NCBI RefSeq assembly: GCF_009730915.1
Contig: NC_052489.1
Coordinates: forward strand, 31,117,916 to 31,181,915
Origin: Dioscorea cayenensis subsp. rotundata
Taxonomy: Eukaryota; Streptophyta; Magnoliopsida; Dioscoreales; Dioscoreaceae
Reading direction: 5' to 3'
Length of the DNA stretch: 64,000 nt
The position numbers were made by a program, and so were the translations under genes. The notes under the pieces are model-generated. The model had not been told where the DNA came from, did not search any database, and was given only the letters and a program-made list of their open reading frames with translations. Shown piece after piece: positions 13,001 through 25,972 of this stretch. Positions within the stretch are counted from its first letter, which is position 1; the number at the start of each line of letters is the position of its first letter.

Positions 13001-16000
13001 CAAGTTGGGCCACCTGGCCAAGTCAATTTCTGTCACTACTAAATCCTGTGCAGAGTACTGTTATTGGCTCGACCTATAGTGTGGTATATTATAATAGTGT
13101 ACAAGTATTTTTGTACATGCAGTCAAAAATCTCACATAACATTTCTCAGTTCAATAATGTAACTATCTGATAAGGTTTCTGTTCAATCTTTCCCGTGCAC
13201 TAACCATCCTAAAAGACAAATTGTCCATCATTCTGAACAAAGTATTAGCAACTATATATATTGTTGCAAGAGCCAACATTACACAAAAAAGTCTCTTTGT
13301 CGCAGAATAGAAGCATCAGATATTGCATTATAGATGGAATAATCATGCATTATGTACACACCATTATAAGAATCAATAGAAAGATAAGTAAGAGAAGATT
13401 AAAGCATGCAAAAAGAGTATTAAACAACTGAGAAACTAACATACTAGATCTAGAGAGAAAAGATTAGTGGGGAAACTACAGTATGAAAGGGTCAAAGAAA
13501 ATAAAAGGATATTTCAAGAAAAATTGAATAAAATTTGCTGAACCAATAAGCTTGATAGAAACTAGAGACTACAATATTATCTACGATGAAAATTATGCCA
13601 AATGCCCTTGATCACAAAAGAAAACCTTGCAGTACTGTCAAAGGATGTACTTAGTAGCTGGCTGCCATCGCGAGAAAACACAAGGCTGGTCACACCTTGA
13701 GAATGTGCACGTTCGAAACGTCTCAAACACTGTCCAGTTCTTATACGCCAGACCTGTTGGATAAACACCAATGTGGAGTTACATGAAATATGAATGTGGA
13801 CCTAAGCATGTAAAACAAAGGGTAAGCATCACCATGAAAATTAGCTTTCTGGTCTAATACTCAGGTTGTTTCCTTACTATTTAACTTTTCTTGTGCACCG
13901 CCTTTCTAAGAGTGGTAAAGATTTAATCTACTAATTAGCTGAGGAGTCTATCATAATACTAAGAACAAGCATATGGACAATAGGAAGGTATCAGACAATT
14001 TAAAAGTTAATACCAACAAGACGATACCTTAATTTTTCCATCTTGAGATCCAGATGCTAGCATTTCTGAATCTCTGCTAAAATCAACACAAAGAACAGCT
14101 TCATCATGCATCATAAAGGCTTCCTGCAGGATTTCCCAAAAACCAATTTTTCAACCAAAAGAACAATTACAACTCAAATCTGCTACTACACAAAAAAAAA
14201 AGGTGAATGGTCATTCATGCAACAAATCTCAGCATAAACTGTTGTCATGCCACTGGTATGCATGCAGATAGTATAAGAACTGGTTGTTCCAATGCTTGGA
14301 TGTTTTAAGTCAGACGAACACACTGGGTCAAGGTTTTGCACAGAATAGCGCATGCTCCATTTTTAAGTCAGTAGAGAAGCTTCAGAGAACTCACATCAGC
14401 CTGATATTGAAGGTCCTTCTTGAGCTTCCCACTAATATAATCCCAAACCTGTAAAGAGCTCAAAGAGTTCAAAATCAACATGTAGTTAGTTGTTTCTGCA
14501 AAAATTATATATATACATATACACACACATATAAGCCTAAACGCAAATGATGTAACTGATCTAACCTCAATAAATCCATCAACTGAACATGAAACTAGGT
14601 ATTGCCCGTCTGGAGAGAAGCAAGCACATTCTGGGTGACTTTTCTTTCCAAACTGTGACACATTCAAATAAAATATACAAGAAGAAGAAGAAACCAATAT
14701 AAGAAGATTTTTCTCAAGGAATGAAAGATAGACCTAGATATTAAAGAATAAATAATTACGAAGAAGAGCATCATCTACAGGATACAACTATAATAAAGAT
14801 GTTGTCTGTAAAGTTCACATGATAACAATTCACATAGACAGTTTCTTACATTATGTGGAATTGCAAAGATAACCTTTTATTTCATGGTACCATATATCAA
14901 GGTTAAGCAATCTGCATATGTCTAAGACAACCATTACTCAGCTGACTGACCATTTAAAACTATAATCAAAATAAAAGCAAGCAAAATTTGCAAATCCTGA
15001 AACCATATAAAAATGGACAAAAGTTTAGGTGAACCAATATGTACATATGAAAAGCATAAGCAAACCAAGCTTAGGTGAAACATAGCAGCCTATCATATTA
15101 ACCTGCCAAATTTAGCAAAAAATGAGTGAGTTAAAATTGTTCATAACAACCAATATGAGCTTGTTTTTATTCATAACATATTCTTTCAATTTTTTTTGTG
15201 TTCTTCTGTGTTTAAGGTTTAGGAATCATTTCCATTTCAACATTAAATAATTTAAATAATCTCACAAAACAAAACTGAAGGCTTATTCTTTTCAGTGGTA
15301 TTTACCTTAATTTGGTGACCCAGGCTTGTTGGATATGCCTCATCTTCATCTTGCTTCATTGCAGCAGTGCCCCGAAATAAATCAAATTGTGTTCCTGGAG
15401 GTAGCAATCCTGAAACCGAGAAAAAAGCACAAGGCTCCATAAACAAACAGACAGTTGCCAAGACATTCTAAAATATCGTACAGGTAAATGTGGATATAGC
15501 ACAGCTGACCTTGGTGTTGCTGCCACTTCAGAGCCTGACCAATCAAAGCCATTAATCGTGAAGGTGGAACAACAGAAACTTCTGCAGCAATAACTGGCCA
15601 CATGGAAAAAAGATAAAGTTTGGACTTTGGAAAACATAAGAAATTATAAGCAGCATGTTAAGAAAACCATGAGATTGCTACATGACAAAAATTCAGAAAC
15701 ACCAAAAAAAAACAAAAAACTCTGAAGATATTTAGGATAGAATATCCTGCCAGATATTCAGAAAAACACAAGTGCACTTGACACAAACATCAATATAAAC
15801 ACATAACAAACAATTATTTTTACCCATCAAAATTGTCTTCGCTTTTATTGCAAGAACCAGGAGAGAATAAATGCTAAATAATAATAATATGACCAAGGTA
15901 ATCAATAGAGCATTATACGCCAAAATGTACAACTACAAGATTAGAAAAGCCATTGCACACATATATGTAAGTATTGCAAAAACAAAGTTACATACAATTT

Positions 16001-17937
16001 ATTTGCATAAATTGAAGCAGCACTAAGTAGAATGAAGAACAATGAGTGCTATACAGGCGATTTGGAAAGCTGGCACCACACAAATAGCGAGCAAAAACTG
16101 ATGCAGAAGGATTCATCAAGTAGTCCAGGATGGTATAGAATGTTGCCTTCCAAGTTTTAACCAAAGAAGATGATGGCAATTACTAGTCAAAGACTTCAGG
16201 TAGCATCCATTATGACCAAAGTATATGTCATGTATATTTCTTTTAACTCTAGGGCATTCAAAACATGTTCATGATGGAAGTATATTTTTCTTACTACCAA
16301 AATTAGACATAACAACATCAAGTGCAAGGAAAAATAATAGAATATTAAGACAAACCTTGAGCAATTTGTGCACGGCGCTTCTCCTTGGTTGAATCTTGGT
16401 AAGCCTATCATTTGACATTGCAGGTGGTTTAGGGAAACTATCACCTTAATAAACTGATGAAATTATATCTTGTGTCCATACTATAGCTTCCAAGGTACTC
16501 AAATAGCCCGTTGCAAAATATCCAAAATTAACATATCCCAGAGTATTGAACTAAGGATAGAAACTTACAAACAAATTATGGAAAGAAATAATATAAGAGC
16601 TAACATTGCAAGCCTCCACTAGAAAACCACATATGCAGAATAAAAAACTGAAATACTGATAAGAGAAACAAATCAACTAAAAGCAACATGGAGAAACAAG
16701 AGAAGATTAGTCACATGCTCACAAATATAAAAATGGCTCGAACTACGGTTATTCAACATGCTCCAGGAAGGACACTTATCCCCAGGCTCAAATAAGAGAA
16801 GATTAGTCACATGCTCACAAATATAAGATGGCTCAAACTACAGTTATTCAACATGCTCCAGGAAGGACACTTATCCAAATGCTCAAAGAACAAAGGTCAT
16901 GAAATCTTAAGAAATTAAAATTCCTCACATTTTAAAAGAACACTATGAATGATGAAGGAAAAGAATAAAAAAATCATAGGCACCAAATTTATCATGAATC
17001 AAGATATTACATACCTCATTGGGATCAAAATACGTGCGAACTAAGAGATGCTCAAGACGCAGATATCTCTCAGGCTGTTCTTGTTTCATAACACCCATGG
17101 CCTGAGTTTGCCTAAGAATAGCTCGTGCAGTGTCCAATTCCCGCAGTTCAATCATTTCCAAAACAATCTAAAAGTTAAATAAGAAAAATGCAGATTAACA
17201 GCAGGATTATCCATCTTTTGGTCTGCACATGATTTTCGAGTGCATAAAAAAGTCAGTTCCAAGTTTCAACATGGAGGACTGAAACCAACAAAAGAAGTAA
17301 GTGAAATTTAAAAAGGTCCCCATCTACATGCAAACATACAGTAGAACAAAGAAAACAATGATATTATCATAAACAAATTGAAAGAAACAATATTCTACAA
17401 AACTGAACCAAAGGAGTGAGCTTAAATGAAGGTAGATTACTATGCCTGCTCATAAAGGTCCTCGAGTTTCTTTCTGGGAAGTTTGAGCTGGGCGACCACA
17501 GGCAAGATAGCATCCCACCTCCCACCGTTGATATCCGCAACAAACGTTTCTAGACTGTCAACTGTGTTCAATGAAACTTGACACTCACTCTGCAACGTCT
17601 GGAAGGTCTGGTGCAAAGAGTTCTCTTTGCAAAACTGCAGCACTATTTTTATCACGCTGCAGACAAATCATTGAAAAAAAGAATTCAATTTTACAAAAAA
17701 AATCTGAACATAGAACAACATAGCTTAGAAGGCAGAAAGATTGGATAGCCATCGATTTCTTATAAGCGAAAAAAAAAAATCAATGAATCATCTTTCTTGA
17801 TTGAAGCTACTGGATGGCATTCACAAAATGAAGAAATAGGCGAAATCCTTTTAAACCAGACCAAGAACAATTGGCCGGCAATGAGATTAGGGTTTTAGAA
17901 GGGCTTACTCCCGAGCTTCGATTTCGAGGGTAGACAT
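10014..17937 (-). CDS. SMU1: SMU1-type WD40 splicing factor
   Basis: Homolog of SMU1, a spliceosomal B-complex protein that works with RED/SMU2 in splice-site choice. Sixteen exons in transcript order: 17909-17937, 17446-17656, 17015-17167, 16356-16404, 15510-15593, 15306-15409, 14566-14652, 14395-14448, 14028-14123, 13626-13753, 12483-12609, 12329-12388, 12091-12198, 11037-11137, 10495-10546 and 10014-10112. They sum to 513 residues, the length I recall for the animal protein. The N-terminus carries a LisH/CTLH-like segment ([43 protein letters not shown]). Next come [20 protein letters not shown] and then WD40 repeats ([54 protein letters not shown]), ending KIWKS. The frame is uninterrupted. 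Intron 2 uses a GC donor (17445-17444). The gene is divergent from RCL1, with 643 bp between the two start codons. Confidence 0.95.
16701..16890. repeat. 96-bp tandem duplication in SMU1 intron 3
   Basis: The unit beginning agaagattagtcacatgctc at 16701 recurs at 16797 with only a few substitutions. Both copies contain attcaacatgctccaggaag. The repeat lies entirely within the intron between exons 3 and 4, so it does not alter coding sequence. Confidence 0.85.
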
Positions 17938-18580
17938 CCTTCCTCCGCGGAGAGGATAGGAGAAGCAGCGGCTCCTGAGGCTCTACAAAGAAACCAGGAA
18001 GCTCTCGGGTGAGAAAAGGAGGGAGAGCGAGAGGGAAGCCGAGCTCGAACAATGGCGATTCCGAGGTTTTGAGCCCCCTCCAAACCTCTCACAGGCCGGG
18101 TTTATAGATCCACGGCTAAATCTGGATAACGGATCGTTGTATTTCAAAGAGGGCCCAACAGCCCAAACATCATTACGGATTTCGGGTTTGATTTATTGGA
18201 TCCGATACGAATCGGAGCTTGTCATGATGAGTATATATACACTCCAAAGTCCAAACCATATACGGAGACAACATCAACAGGGATATCGGATCTTGGTTTC
18301 ATAACGGTTCCAGATCTAGTGGATCCGAAATAAATCGGAGCTCCTGATGCGAATAATGAACACAAACAACGGTATCGGATCCTTAAATCTCAATTCGGGT
18401 TCGGATTTTTTGGTTTGTCACATCACATCTATTTATAATTTCTTTTTTTAGAAAATATAAAATTTGTGTAAATATAAAGGGGCTCTGTGTATAATAATAA
18501 TATATAGGAGGAGGACAAATCGACGAGCAGAGCAGTGGGTAGGGTTTCTAGGGTTTTTCCAGAGCTCGAGCTTGGAGACA
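17938..18580. promoter_or_regulatory. divergent SMU1/RCL1 promoter region
   Basis: This 643-bp gap lies between the divergent start codons of SMU1 (-) and RCL1 (+). It contains site II-like elements (gggcccaacagcccaaa, 18151-18167), of the kind bound by TCP factors. Just before the RCL1 ATG are telo-box-like words (agggtttctagggttttt, 18541-18558). Both motif types are known to co-occur in promoters of plant ribosome-biogenesis and translation genes. The middle holds a diverged direct repeat of about 120 bp (18197 and 18319), rich in cggatcc words. Regulation is inferred from motifs only. Confidence 0.5.
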
Positions 18581-20860
18581 ATGGCGAAGACCTCGTACAA
18601 GAAGCTGAAAGGGAGCGTGCACTTCCGGCAGCGTCTCGTCCTAGCAACGCTCTCTTCAACGCCCGTTTCCATAGAGGATATCCGCGCCGATGAGACCTCA
18701 CCTGGCCTCCGCCCTCATGAGGTCTCTCTCCTCCGCCTCCTCGAGAAGATCTCTGACGATTGCGCTGTTGAGATCAACGAGACCGGTATCAATTATGGCT
18801 GTTGATTTATGTTGTTCTTTTGATTTCTTTGTTGTGATTGTTTGTTGGTGTTTAAGGCTTCTTTGGCTTACTTTCAGGGACGAAGTTGAGGTTTAAGCCT
18901 GGGGTGGTGATGGGAGGGAAGCATTTGGTTCATGATTGCGGACTTAGCCGATCAATTGGGTACTTCTTAGAGCCATTGATTGTTCTCGGGATTTTTGGGA
19001 AGAAGCCATTGTCCATGAGGCTCAAAGGTATTCAAATTCTCTCCTTGAGGTTACTGCCAGTTTTATGACTTGTTATTCCGGGAAAAAGTTTTATGAAGTT
19101 TGTCGCTAATTGATAAAATGCTAGCATATGGAGTTTTCATTTACTTAATCCATGAATTGTTCTAGTTTTTAAGTTTTTCATTAGAGCAACTGCAGCAGAG
19201 CATACCACATCAATAGAAATATAAGTAGGAAGTGTGGCTCTGCTTTCAAGCAGTTTCTTTGAGTTCACTATCGAGATATCAGCATCCATGGAATTTGACA
19301 TCTAAATTGAGGTTCACTCATTAGGAGAATTATGACTTGGTTTGACTTTATTAAATAACTTTGGATCTGTGAGGCAACCCTTATCGGAAAGGAATTTTAT
19401 GATTATCTTTTCTTACGTTGAACTATGGGGTCATTTAGCTCTGTGTGTCTCATTCATGGCGGTGAATCTCATTATGGTGTTACTTATTTGTTGGCCCTTC
19501 TTTGAAGTAGTTAATTCATACATTGTGGAAAAAATTCCTCCCTCATAACTCATGGATAATTTGTAGGTTTCCAATTATTTTATTTCAGAAATTAAAAAGT
19601 GAGTGATGTCTATCTTTTAGGGATTACAAATGATCCCAAGGATCCAAGTATTGATGTCTTCCGGATGGTTACATTGCATATGCTCAAGCGCTTTGGAGTT
19701 CCACTGGAGGGGTTGGAGTTAAAGATTGAGAGCAGGGGAGCTCCTCCTCTAGGTGGTGGAGAGGTTGTTTTGGGGCTTCCTATAGTACATGATAGCTTGA
19801 CGGTGAGTATTCCTCCCAATGCTTAGTCAATATCTTTTAGCTTATTTGACATGCTTTAACTTGTACCTTCAGGCAGCCACGTGGGTAGATGAAGGAATGG
19901 TTAAGAGCATTAGAGGGGTAACATTCTCTACCAGGGTATCTCCTCAAATTGGCAATCGAATTGTCTATGCTGCTCGTGGAATCTTTAATCGGCTAATTCC
20001 AGATGTTCATATATTTACTGACCACAGATCTGGTCCATCAGGAGGAAAGTATGCCTGGATTTCTGCCTGTTTGATTTATCATCTTTTTGAATCATGCCAA
20101 TTAGGTCTTGCATGTCAACTAAGAGCTCTCTTATGGCAGGTCCCCTGGTTATGGTGTATCTTTAGTTGCAGAGACCACTACGGGGTGTTTGATCTCTGCA
20201 GACTCTGCAGTCTGTTACTCACAGGGTGACAACATGAATGCTTTTGAAGATTCAGAGGAGAAACCAGAGCTGATGCCCCCTGAGGATGTTGGCGTTCAAG
20301 CTGCTTCCATGCTGCTTGGAGAGATTGAGCAAGGAGGTGTGGTTGATTCAACACACCAGGTTTGATTCCATCCACCACTTAGTGCAAAATACTTTTTTGA
20401 ATTTCCCCATCATAGCCAGCATGAAATTTTTTGAAATTAGTATTGCATTTATACAGTTCTGGTTTTCGAATATTAGTCCACTAATTTTCTATTAGGACTA
20501 TAATAGTTGTCAAGCAATTGTGTTGCCAGAAATGTGATATGGTGATTGATGCTAACATATAAGCAGAACAGCCTTGGGCCATTATATAAGAATTATTATC
20601 ACATAATTATTGAGATTCAGCTCAAAATTCTGAAGCTCATCATTTTGCAGGGTTTTCTGTTCCTTCTTTGTGCTCTATGCCCACCAGATGTGTCTAAGGT
20701 TCGCGTGGGGAAGCTCACTCCATATGGTATAGAGACACTGAGACATATAAGAGATTTTCTTGGTGTCAAATTTATTATTCAGCCCGAAACTTCAACAAAC
20801 ACTGTGATACTTAAATGTGTTGGTTGTGGAATGAAAAATCTATCCCGAAAGATCACATGA
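18581..20860 (+). CDS. RCL1: RNA 3'-terminal phosphate cyclase-like protein
   Basis: Nucleolar RCL1-family protein. It is known to act with the GTPase Bms1 in early pre-rRNA cleavages leading to 18S rRNA, and it belongs to the RtcA cyclase fold without confirmed cyclase activity. Six exons: 18581-18785, 18878-19027, 19621-19802, 19873-20048, 20140-20359 and 20651-20860, giving 380 residues in an open frame. Visible family blocks: KGSVHFRQRLVLATLS at the N-terminus; KLRFKPGVVMGGKHLVHDCG; SIGYFLEPLIVLGIFGKKPL; RGAPPLGGGEVVLGLP; DHRSGPSGGKSPGYGVSLVAET; and DVGVQAASMLLGEIEQGGVVDSTHQ with PYGIETLRHIRDFLGV near the C-terminus. The start is the first ATG after the telo-box-like leader. It converges with the NYN-domain gene downstream. 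Confidence 0.94.
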
Positions 20861-21885
20861 ACAAGAAAAATATTCTCATGTTTGAGAGCGCATTCAAATC
20901 CTGTTTTTTGTTTTTATATTTAAATAGTGGCCTGTGGCATTTGCTGAGTTCATATGTACCAACCATGGAATCACGATTGGCCTGCAAGATTCAGTTTGAT
21001 TAATTGATGAGTATTTTACTCATGCCCCCAGTTGAATTTCAGGAATTGCTTTTGGAGACTATTGCTGAGTTCATCAAAATTATTTTACATTGGCAAGATC
21101 ATGATGCACCAAAATATCATTCACAAAATAATGTTTGAGTTCAGACATTCATTACATGCCGGTTACAAGCACCCAACCAAAAAAAAGCCCACACAGACAC
21201 GCACACAATTTATGATGCAAAGCACAGTAGGCTCTGTAGATTACATTGTTATTTGTACATGTAAAACAAGGTTTCCTTTGGACATAATACACAGCAAGGC
21301 CCTCGGAAACCAGTTTTAGAGTCACCAACATGAGCAATTATTGCTAGAAGCAAAATAAAAACATAGGAACATAGAGCACAGACAACTGCATTAATTCACT
21401 TGTATATCAGGTCCTCTTACAAGAAGACAATCGCAGTTTCATACAACTCTTCCAAAATATCATCTATGCATGCTCTACAACTCGAAGACCACCAAGATGA
21501 CCTCAATCTTGAGCCAGTGATTCAACACTTTGTCTATGCAAATAGTAAACTAATAAAAACTGTTTGAAGAGATGGTACCATGGAAACGAAAATCAAAAGA
21601 GCTTCTGATATATGTTGGCTCCATCATCTCCATTTCGTTCTTCATAATCAACCTTAAACCTTTTTACATCGATCAAGTATTCCAAATCCAGAGGAAAGTA
21701 TTAAAGAGGGACAGGCTTCACACTAACACAACAGTCTCAAAAAGACTTCAATTCACTAGACCTCCAAAATATCAAAAACGAAAATGATCTATGCAGGGTT
21801 GCAATGTCTTAAAATACCGTCCTAAACAACAAGAAGAATTGATGCCAAACTCAACTTGTTGCACCAATTCTGCATTGCCATTGGA
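20861..21885. other. 3' intergenic between convergent genes
   Basis: This region lies between the stop codons of RCL1 (+) and the NYN-domain gene (-). It contains both 3' UTRs. Small open frames here lack family resemblance and look random. Confidence 0.5.
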
Positions 21886-24800
21886 TTAAACTTTGATGGT
21901 GATCGATAAAGGCTGCCAACCTGAAGGGTGAGGTGTGACCCATTTCTTCACATTAGTTATAACATATAGTAATTGAAGTACATCTCCTACAGCAAGATTA
22001 CTCAGACATGATTTCTTCAATATAATTGCTGCCTCATACCTGCATAAAATCAACAGATGCCATTAATGACAGGTAACTGGAAATACTTTATTCTCTTTTA
22101 ACAAAGCAACATATTAAACACTTACTGGCATTGAGAAACCATCAAGGCAGAGCGCCCAGCATTTGAACTCAAAAATTTCTGAACTGTGTCCCATGTTGCT
22201 TTTGGATGCCTAACAGTAACATCCATAACATTCACACACTTCCAAAGTTTGTCATTTCTTCCAATAAAAAATGGCAAGTTACCACCTAATTTGTGCATCA
22301 CAACAACTTGATGTTTAATAGCCAATTCAAGGCCCTTGTTCACATCAAAATTTTTAAGCTTCATCTCACCATACTGAATGCAGTCTGTTATATTTGACAA
22401 TGTAGGAGCTAGCTTTTCCTCTTTTAATGAGTTCAAGGCAAATAAAATTCTCCCTATAATATCCTGATCTGCACTGGATGACAATGGAATTCCTGTGGTT
22501 CCCAATATTGTATTATTGGGTATAGAATTGTTTGCAGGATGCAGTTGAGGTCTTTGCTTGTTATTATGATGTGTGATATGTGGACCATTAAAAGGCTTCA
22601 AACCAGGAACCATATTTGGTTCATGCATTGGCGGAGTAAAAGAAGTAGTATGATTAATGCTGTTCGGGTATTTCGATACACTAGGGTTATTGATCATAGG
22701 TAAATTTGCAGGAGCAGTAGTAAAAGAAGGGGCCCCGGGCCTAAGTAATGGTGAATAAGAGCTATGGAAGTGGGAACTTGTATTTGTAGGCTGAAGAGGT
22801 GGCAGGCCAGATGGTCGTAATGGTTGAGAGTTCTGAGTTTGTTTCTGGTGTCCGCTTGAAAAGTGGTGCTCATTGTTCAAGGGATAAGGAGGGTAAGGAG
22901 GAACATTTGGCGAGGGACCACTTGTACTTGGCATGTTAGTTGCACAGAACTTATGAGGAGTTTCTCGAGGTGGAAAGGGAGTATCCATAGGCTTCTGAGA
23001 TGGAAAGTTGGGATAAGAAGTACTCACCGGGGTATAGTTTGGTTGATCACTTGGCTTCAACAGAGAAGCTGAGATCATCGATGTAGATACTTGAGAAGTT
23101 GTGATCATTGGCATAGAGACTTGTGAAGTTGAGGTCATTGGCATAGATACTTGGATTGGCTGTTGAATAGATTGCTTCCCTTTAAGGTCAGAATTATCAA
23201 AACCAACACTAGCACAACCTTCCTGATCTCCCAGGGAGAGCTGCCTGAAATCATTGCTTAAGGTCTGTGGTTTATTAGCATTTACTTGGCTAGAAGTTCT
23301 CCAAACAGGCTTAACTTTAGACCGATTATCAGCCTTACCATCTGCACAACCCTTTTGATTTCCCAAAGAGGAGATATCAGAAAAAGGTTCTGGGTGCTGT
23401 TTTTTCTGTCCTGTCTCAGGTACAGTGAGCTTGTATATCTCCGCGATTGATTTACCATTTGAAGCATTACTTTGCTGAGTAGATCCTGAATTTGGAAATG
23501 GTGGTCCTCCTGCTAGAAGGCTTGTCCACTGCCAAACAGTCTTTGCAGCAGCAACAAGGGCTTGGGATACATTCGGCGCATGGGCCAACAGAATGTTATA
23601 TCTCCTCATACGCAGTTGATGGAGAGCATTAGAAAAATCGCGATCACCAGAAATAAGTAGGTAGTTAGCTGGTGGAGGATTATCAACTGCCCAGAACAAC
23701 ATGTCCACTAAAATCTTTTTATCACTGGCATCTTTGACACCTGTCCCACATTTAGGAAGTCTATTAATAGAACACTAAAAAAAGGAAACATTTAATACAC
23801 AAAATACATTATCTTTAACATCCATAGAAACCAAAACAATTTGCAGCCTATAATGATGTCCAAAACCAAATATTCAAACTTCATTCTAAAAATTTCATTT
23901 GGTTAGGTTTCAAAATATCACAAAATGGTTAATCTGGAAAATGCATAGTTCTAAAAGTTTGAAATTCAAGATTGTTCTCTTTCACTCATCCTATGGATCT
24001 CACTAAGAGAAAAATAAAAGATCAGCCTAAACACCTGACTGAAGAGAGGGATAAAAGACCAGAGGGTTCCAATGAAGCCAAAGAGATTTTGTTGGGTTTA
24101 CAATAATTAATTTAACAAGACAAGGACATTAGCAACATATAAACAGGTGAAATGTTTGAACTGAACATATATATATATTTAAACAACAACTTTGGTTCAA
24201 TAAAAACACTTCTTTTCCAATAATCCTCATCTTACATTATCTTCTAATTCTTGTGTACCCATATTAATTTCCTAAAATTTTTATCCATCAGCGAGAAAAC
24301 TTCAAATCTTCAATCACCTCCACTTGGTAGCATTTGCAAACACAGCACTCTTTCTTGCATTTTAACCTTCCAACAAAACTGCATGAAATTTGTGATGATT
24401 ATCTTCATTTCTGATTTCATCTTTATCAAAACGACTGCATACTTAAACAAATGAATTAGGCCCTCCGAGAGAGAACCCTCATTAGTTTCAATTGAAGTAT
24501 GATCTTTTCATGAAAATTCAAAAGAACCTAGACACAGTAGTTTGTGTATTGACCTCAAATACAAGGGTAAAGGGGTAAACAAAAAATGTAATAATTACCC
24601 AACCACCAATCAAAACCCTCGAAACAGTCAAGTTTCATACAAGAACGGACCTTGAGGCATAAACAACTGACAATCACGCATGAAAATCCAAAAAAGCAGG
24701 AGAGACCCCTGCATACCATATACATCAAACTAAACGAGAATTCCAATCAGCATAACCTAGAAACAGAAATTTCTTCTCCTAATTTACTACAAATCATAAC

Positions 24801-25206
24801 ACTGAACGCAATGAGATTGGGGTTAAGTTTCCAATATGGATCTTTTTGGTTTTAATCACAAGATCGGAGCATTATAACTTAAAGAAAACCCTAAATAAAC
24901 GAAAGAGGATTTCCATTCCTAATTGGTTAGCAAAAGAAATTACAAATCCATACCCGAGGGAACATGGTTGAGAGCGATGCCGGTGCCGGAAAGCGCATGC
25001 TGGACGACAGTGGGGATCTTATTGGTATCCCCATAGACAGAGATCGTGACAGGACCCTTATACCCCACAGCAGCGAGGGCGGAGGTGATGTTCTGGGCGA
25101 TGACATGAGCATCGTAGCCCTTAGGAACATGGCAATTTTCAATGTCCCACCACACCGAGGTCCGCGCCGCTCCATATTCCCCCTCCACCCCTTCACTGCC
25201 AGCCAT
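21886..25206 (-). CDS. NYN-domain (limkain-b1/MARF1-like) putative RNase
   Basis: Three exons in transcript order: 24954-25206, 22126-23740 and 21886-22039, giving 673 residues. The N-terminal NYN (PIN-like) nuclease domain spans the exon 1/2 junction. It shows the acidic motif VWWDIENCHVP, then VSVYGDTNK-type strands (here TISVYGDTNKIP), DKKILVDMLFWAVDNPP and LISGDRDFSNALHQLR. This pattern is typical of metal-dependent RNA endonucleases of the limkain-b1/MARF1 group. A long low-complexity middle, rich in Pro, Ser, Asn and Gln, includes a small internal repeat (QVSMPM/QVSTSM). A conserved C-terminal domain (DIIGRILFALNSLKEEKLAPT through KKWVTPHPSGWQPLSI) follows. Exon 2 runs into intron at CCA|GTAAG; the true C-terminus is encoded by exon 3. 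The RNA target is unknown and RNase activity is inferred from the family. Confidence 0.88.
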
Positions 25207-25724
25207 CGCTTCGTTGTCAGGATCTCCAAGATAAGGCCGGAGGAGGAGGAGAAGGAGATCTCAGGAGGAGCAGTGCGCGGCCAGGGCGTGGCGTCAAGAT
25301 GGGGGTGAGAGTGGGAATGGGTGTTCCTTCTTCGCTTCCGATTCCTCGATCCGGCGTGGAGTTGAGCTGTGGAGGGTTTATATAAACAGTTGCCTGCCGA
25401 GTTTGCGAGGTTTGGAAAGTTGAAACCTTTTGGTTTATAATTTACAAACACAGTGACCGAGTCAATGATGACCCGGAGCAAGAATCCGAGTCGCTACGCT
25501 GAGTCTAGTCAACCAAACAAGCAGCAATTTATGCTTACTTGGCAGCTTTTCATTGGCTTAATTTATGTTGAGTTGGTAATTATTCTAACCCTAATTTAGT
25601 AGAATTTTGGTCAATTATGTGTTGAATATGTGCCCCTTTCCATACTTGATCATACTCGATTTTATTTTTTTTTTTTTATAAAAACCACAATAATCCGTCA
25701 TATATATATATATATTTTTTTGGA

Positions 25725-25900
25725 TGAGATGGATAAACCACAATTTTATTAAAAAAAAATAAAACAATACAGGACAAGCAAAAGAACTAAAAAAAAAGGA
25801 ACAAACACGCAAAAGGAAAAAACCTCTGATGACGAAGACTACAATTACGGAAACAATCAAACAACGAATAAAAAAGAATAATCAGTCATATGTTAAAACA
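25725..25900 (-). mobile_element. LINE 3'-tail fragment, minus strand
   Basis: Read on the minus strand, a T-rich 3'-UTR-like segment ends in aaaattgtggtttatccat followed by a short A run. That matches the terminal ...GTGGTTTATCCAC poly-A arrangement of the L1 element at 26513-32937. No coding part is left. It is probably a strongly 5'-truncated LINE copy. Confidence 0.5.
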
Positions 25901-25972
25901 TTAAACTCTCACGTAAATAGTCAAAAATTTTGATTATCTCCCAATACATAATGAAGATTTAAAATATATATA

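Noticed and set aside
22863-23072. Plus-strand frame inside the NYN gene's low-complexity exon
   Set aside because: Shadow of a repetitive Ser/Pro-rich coding region.
25000-25308. Plus-strand open frame opposite exon 1 of the NYN gene
   Set aside because: Antisense shadow of the NYN domain exon, which has clear homology on the minus strand.
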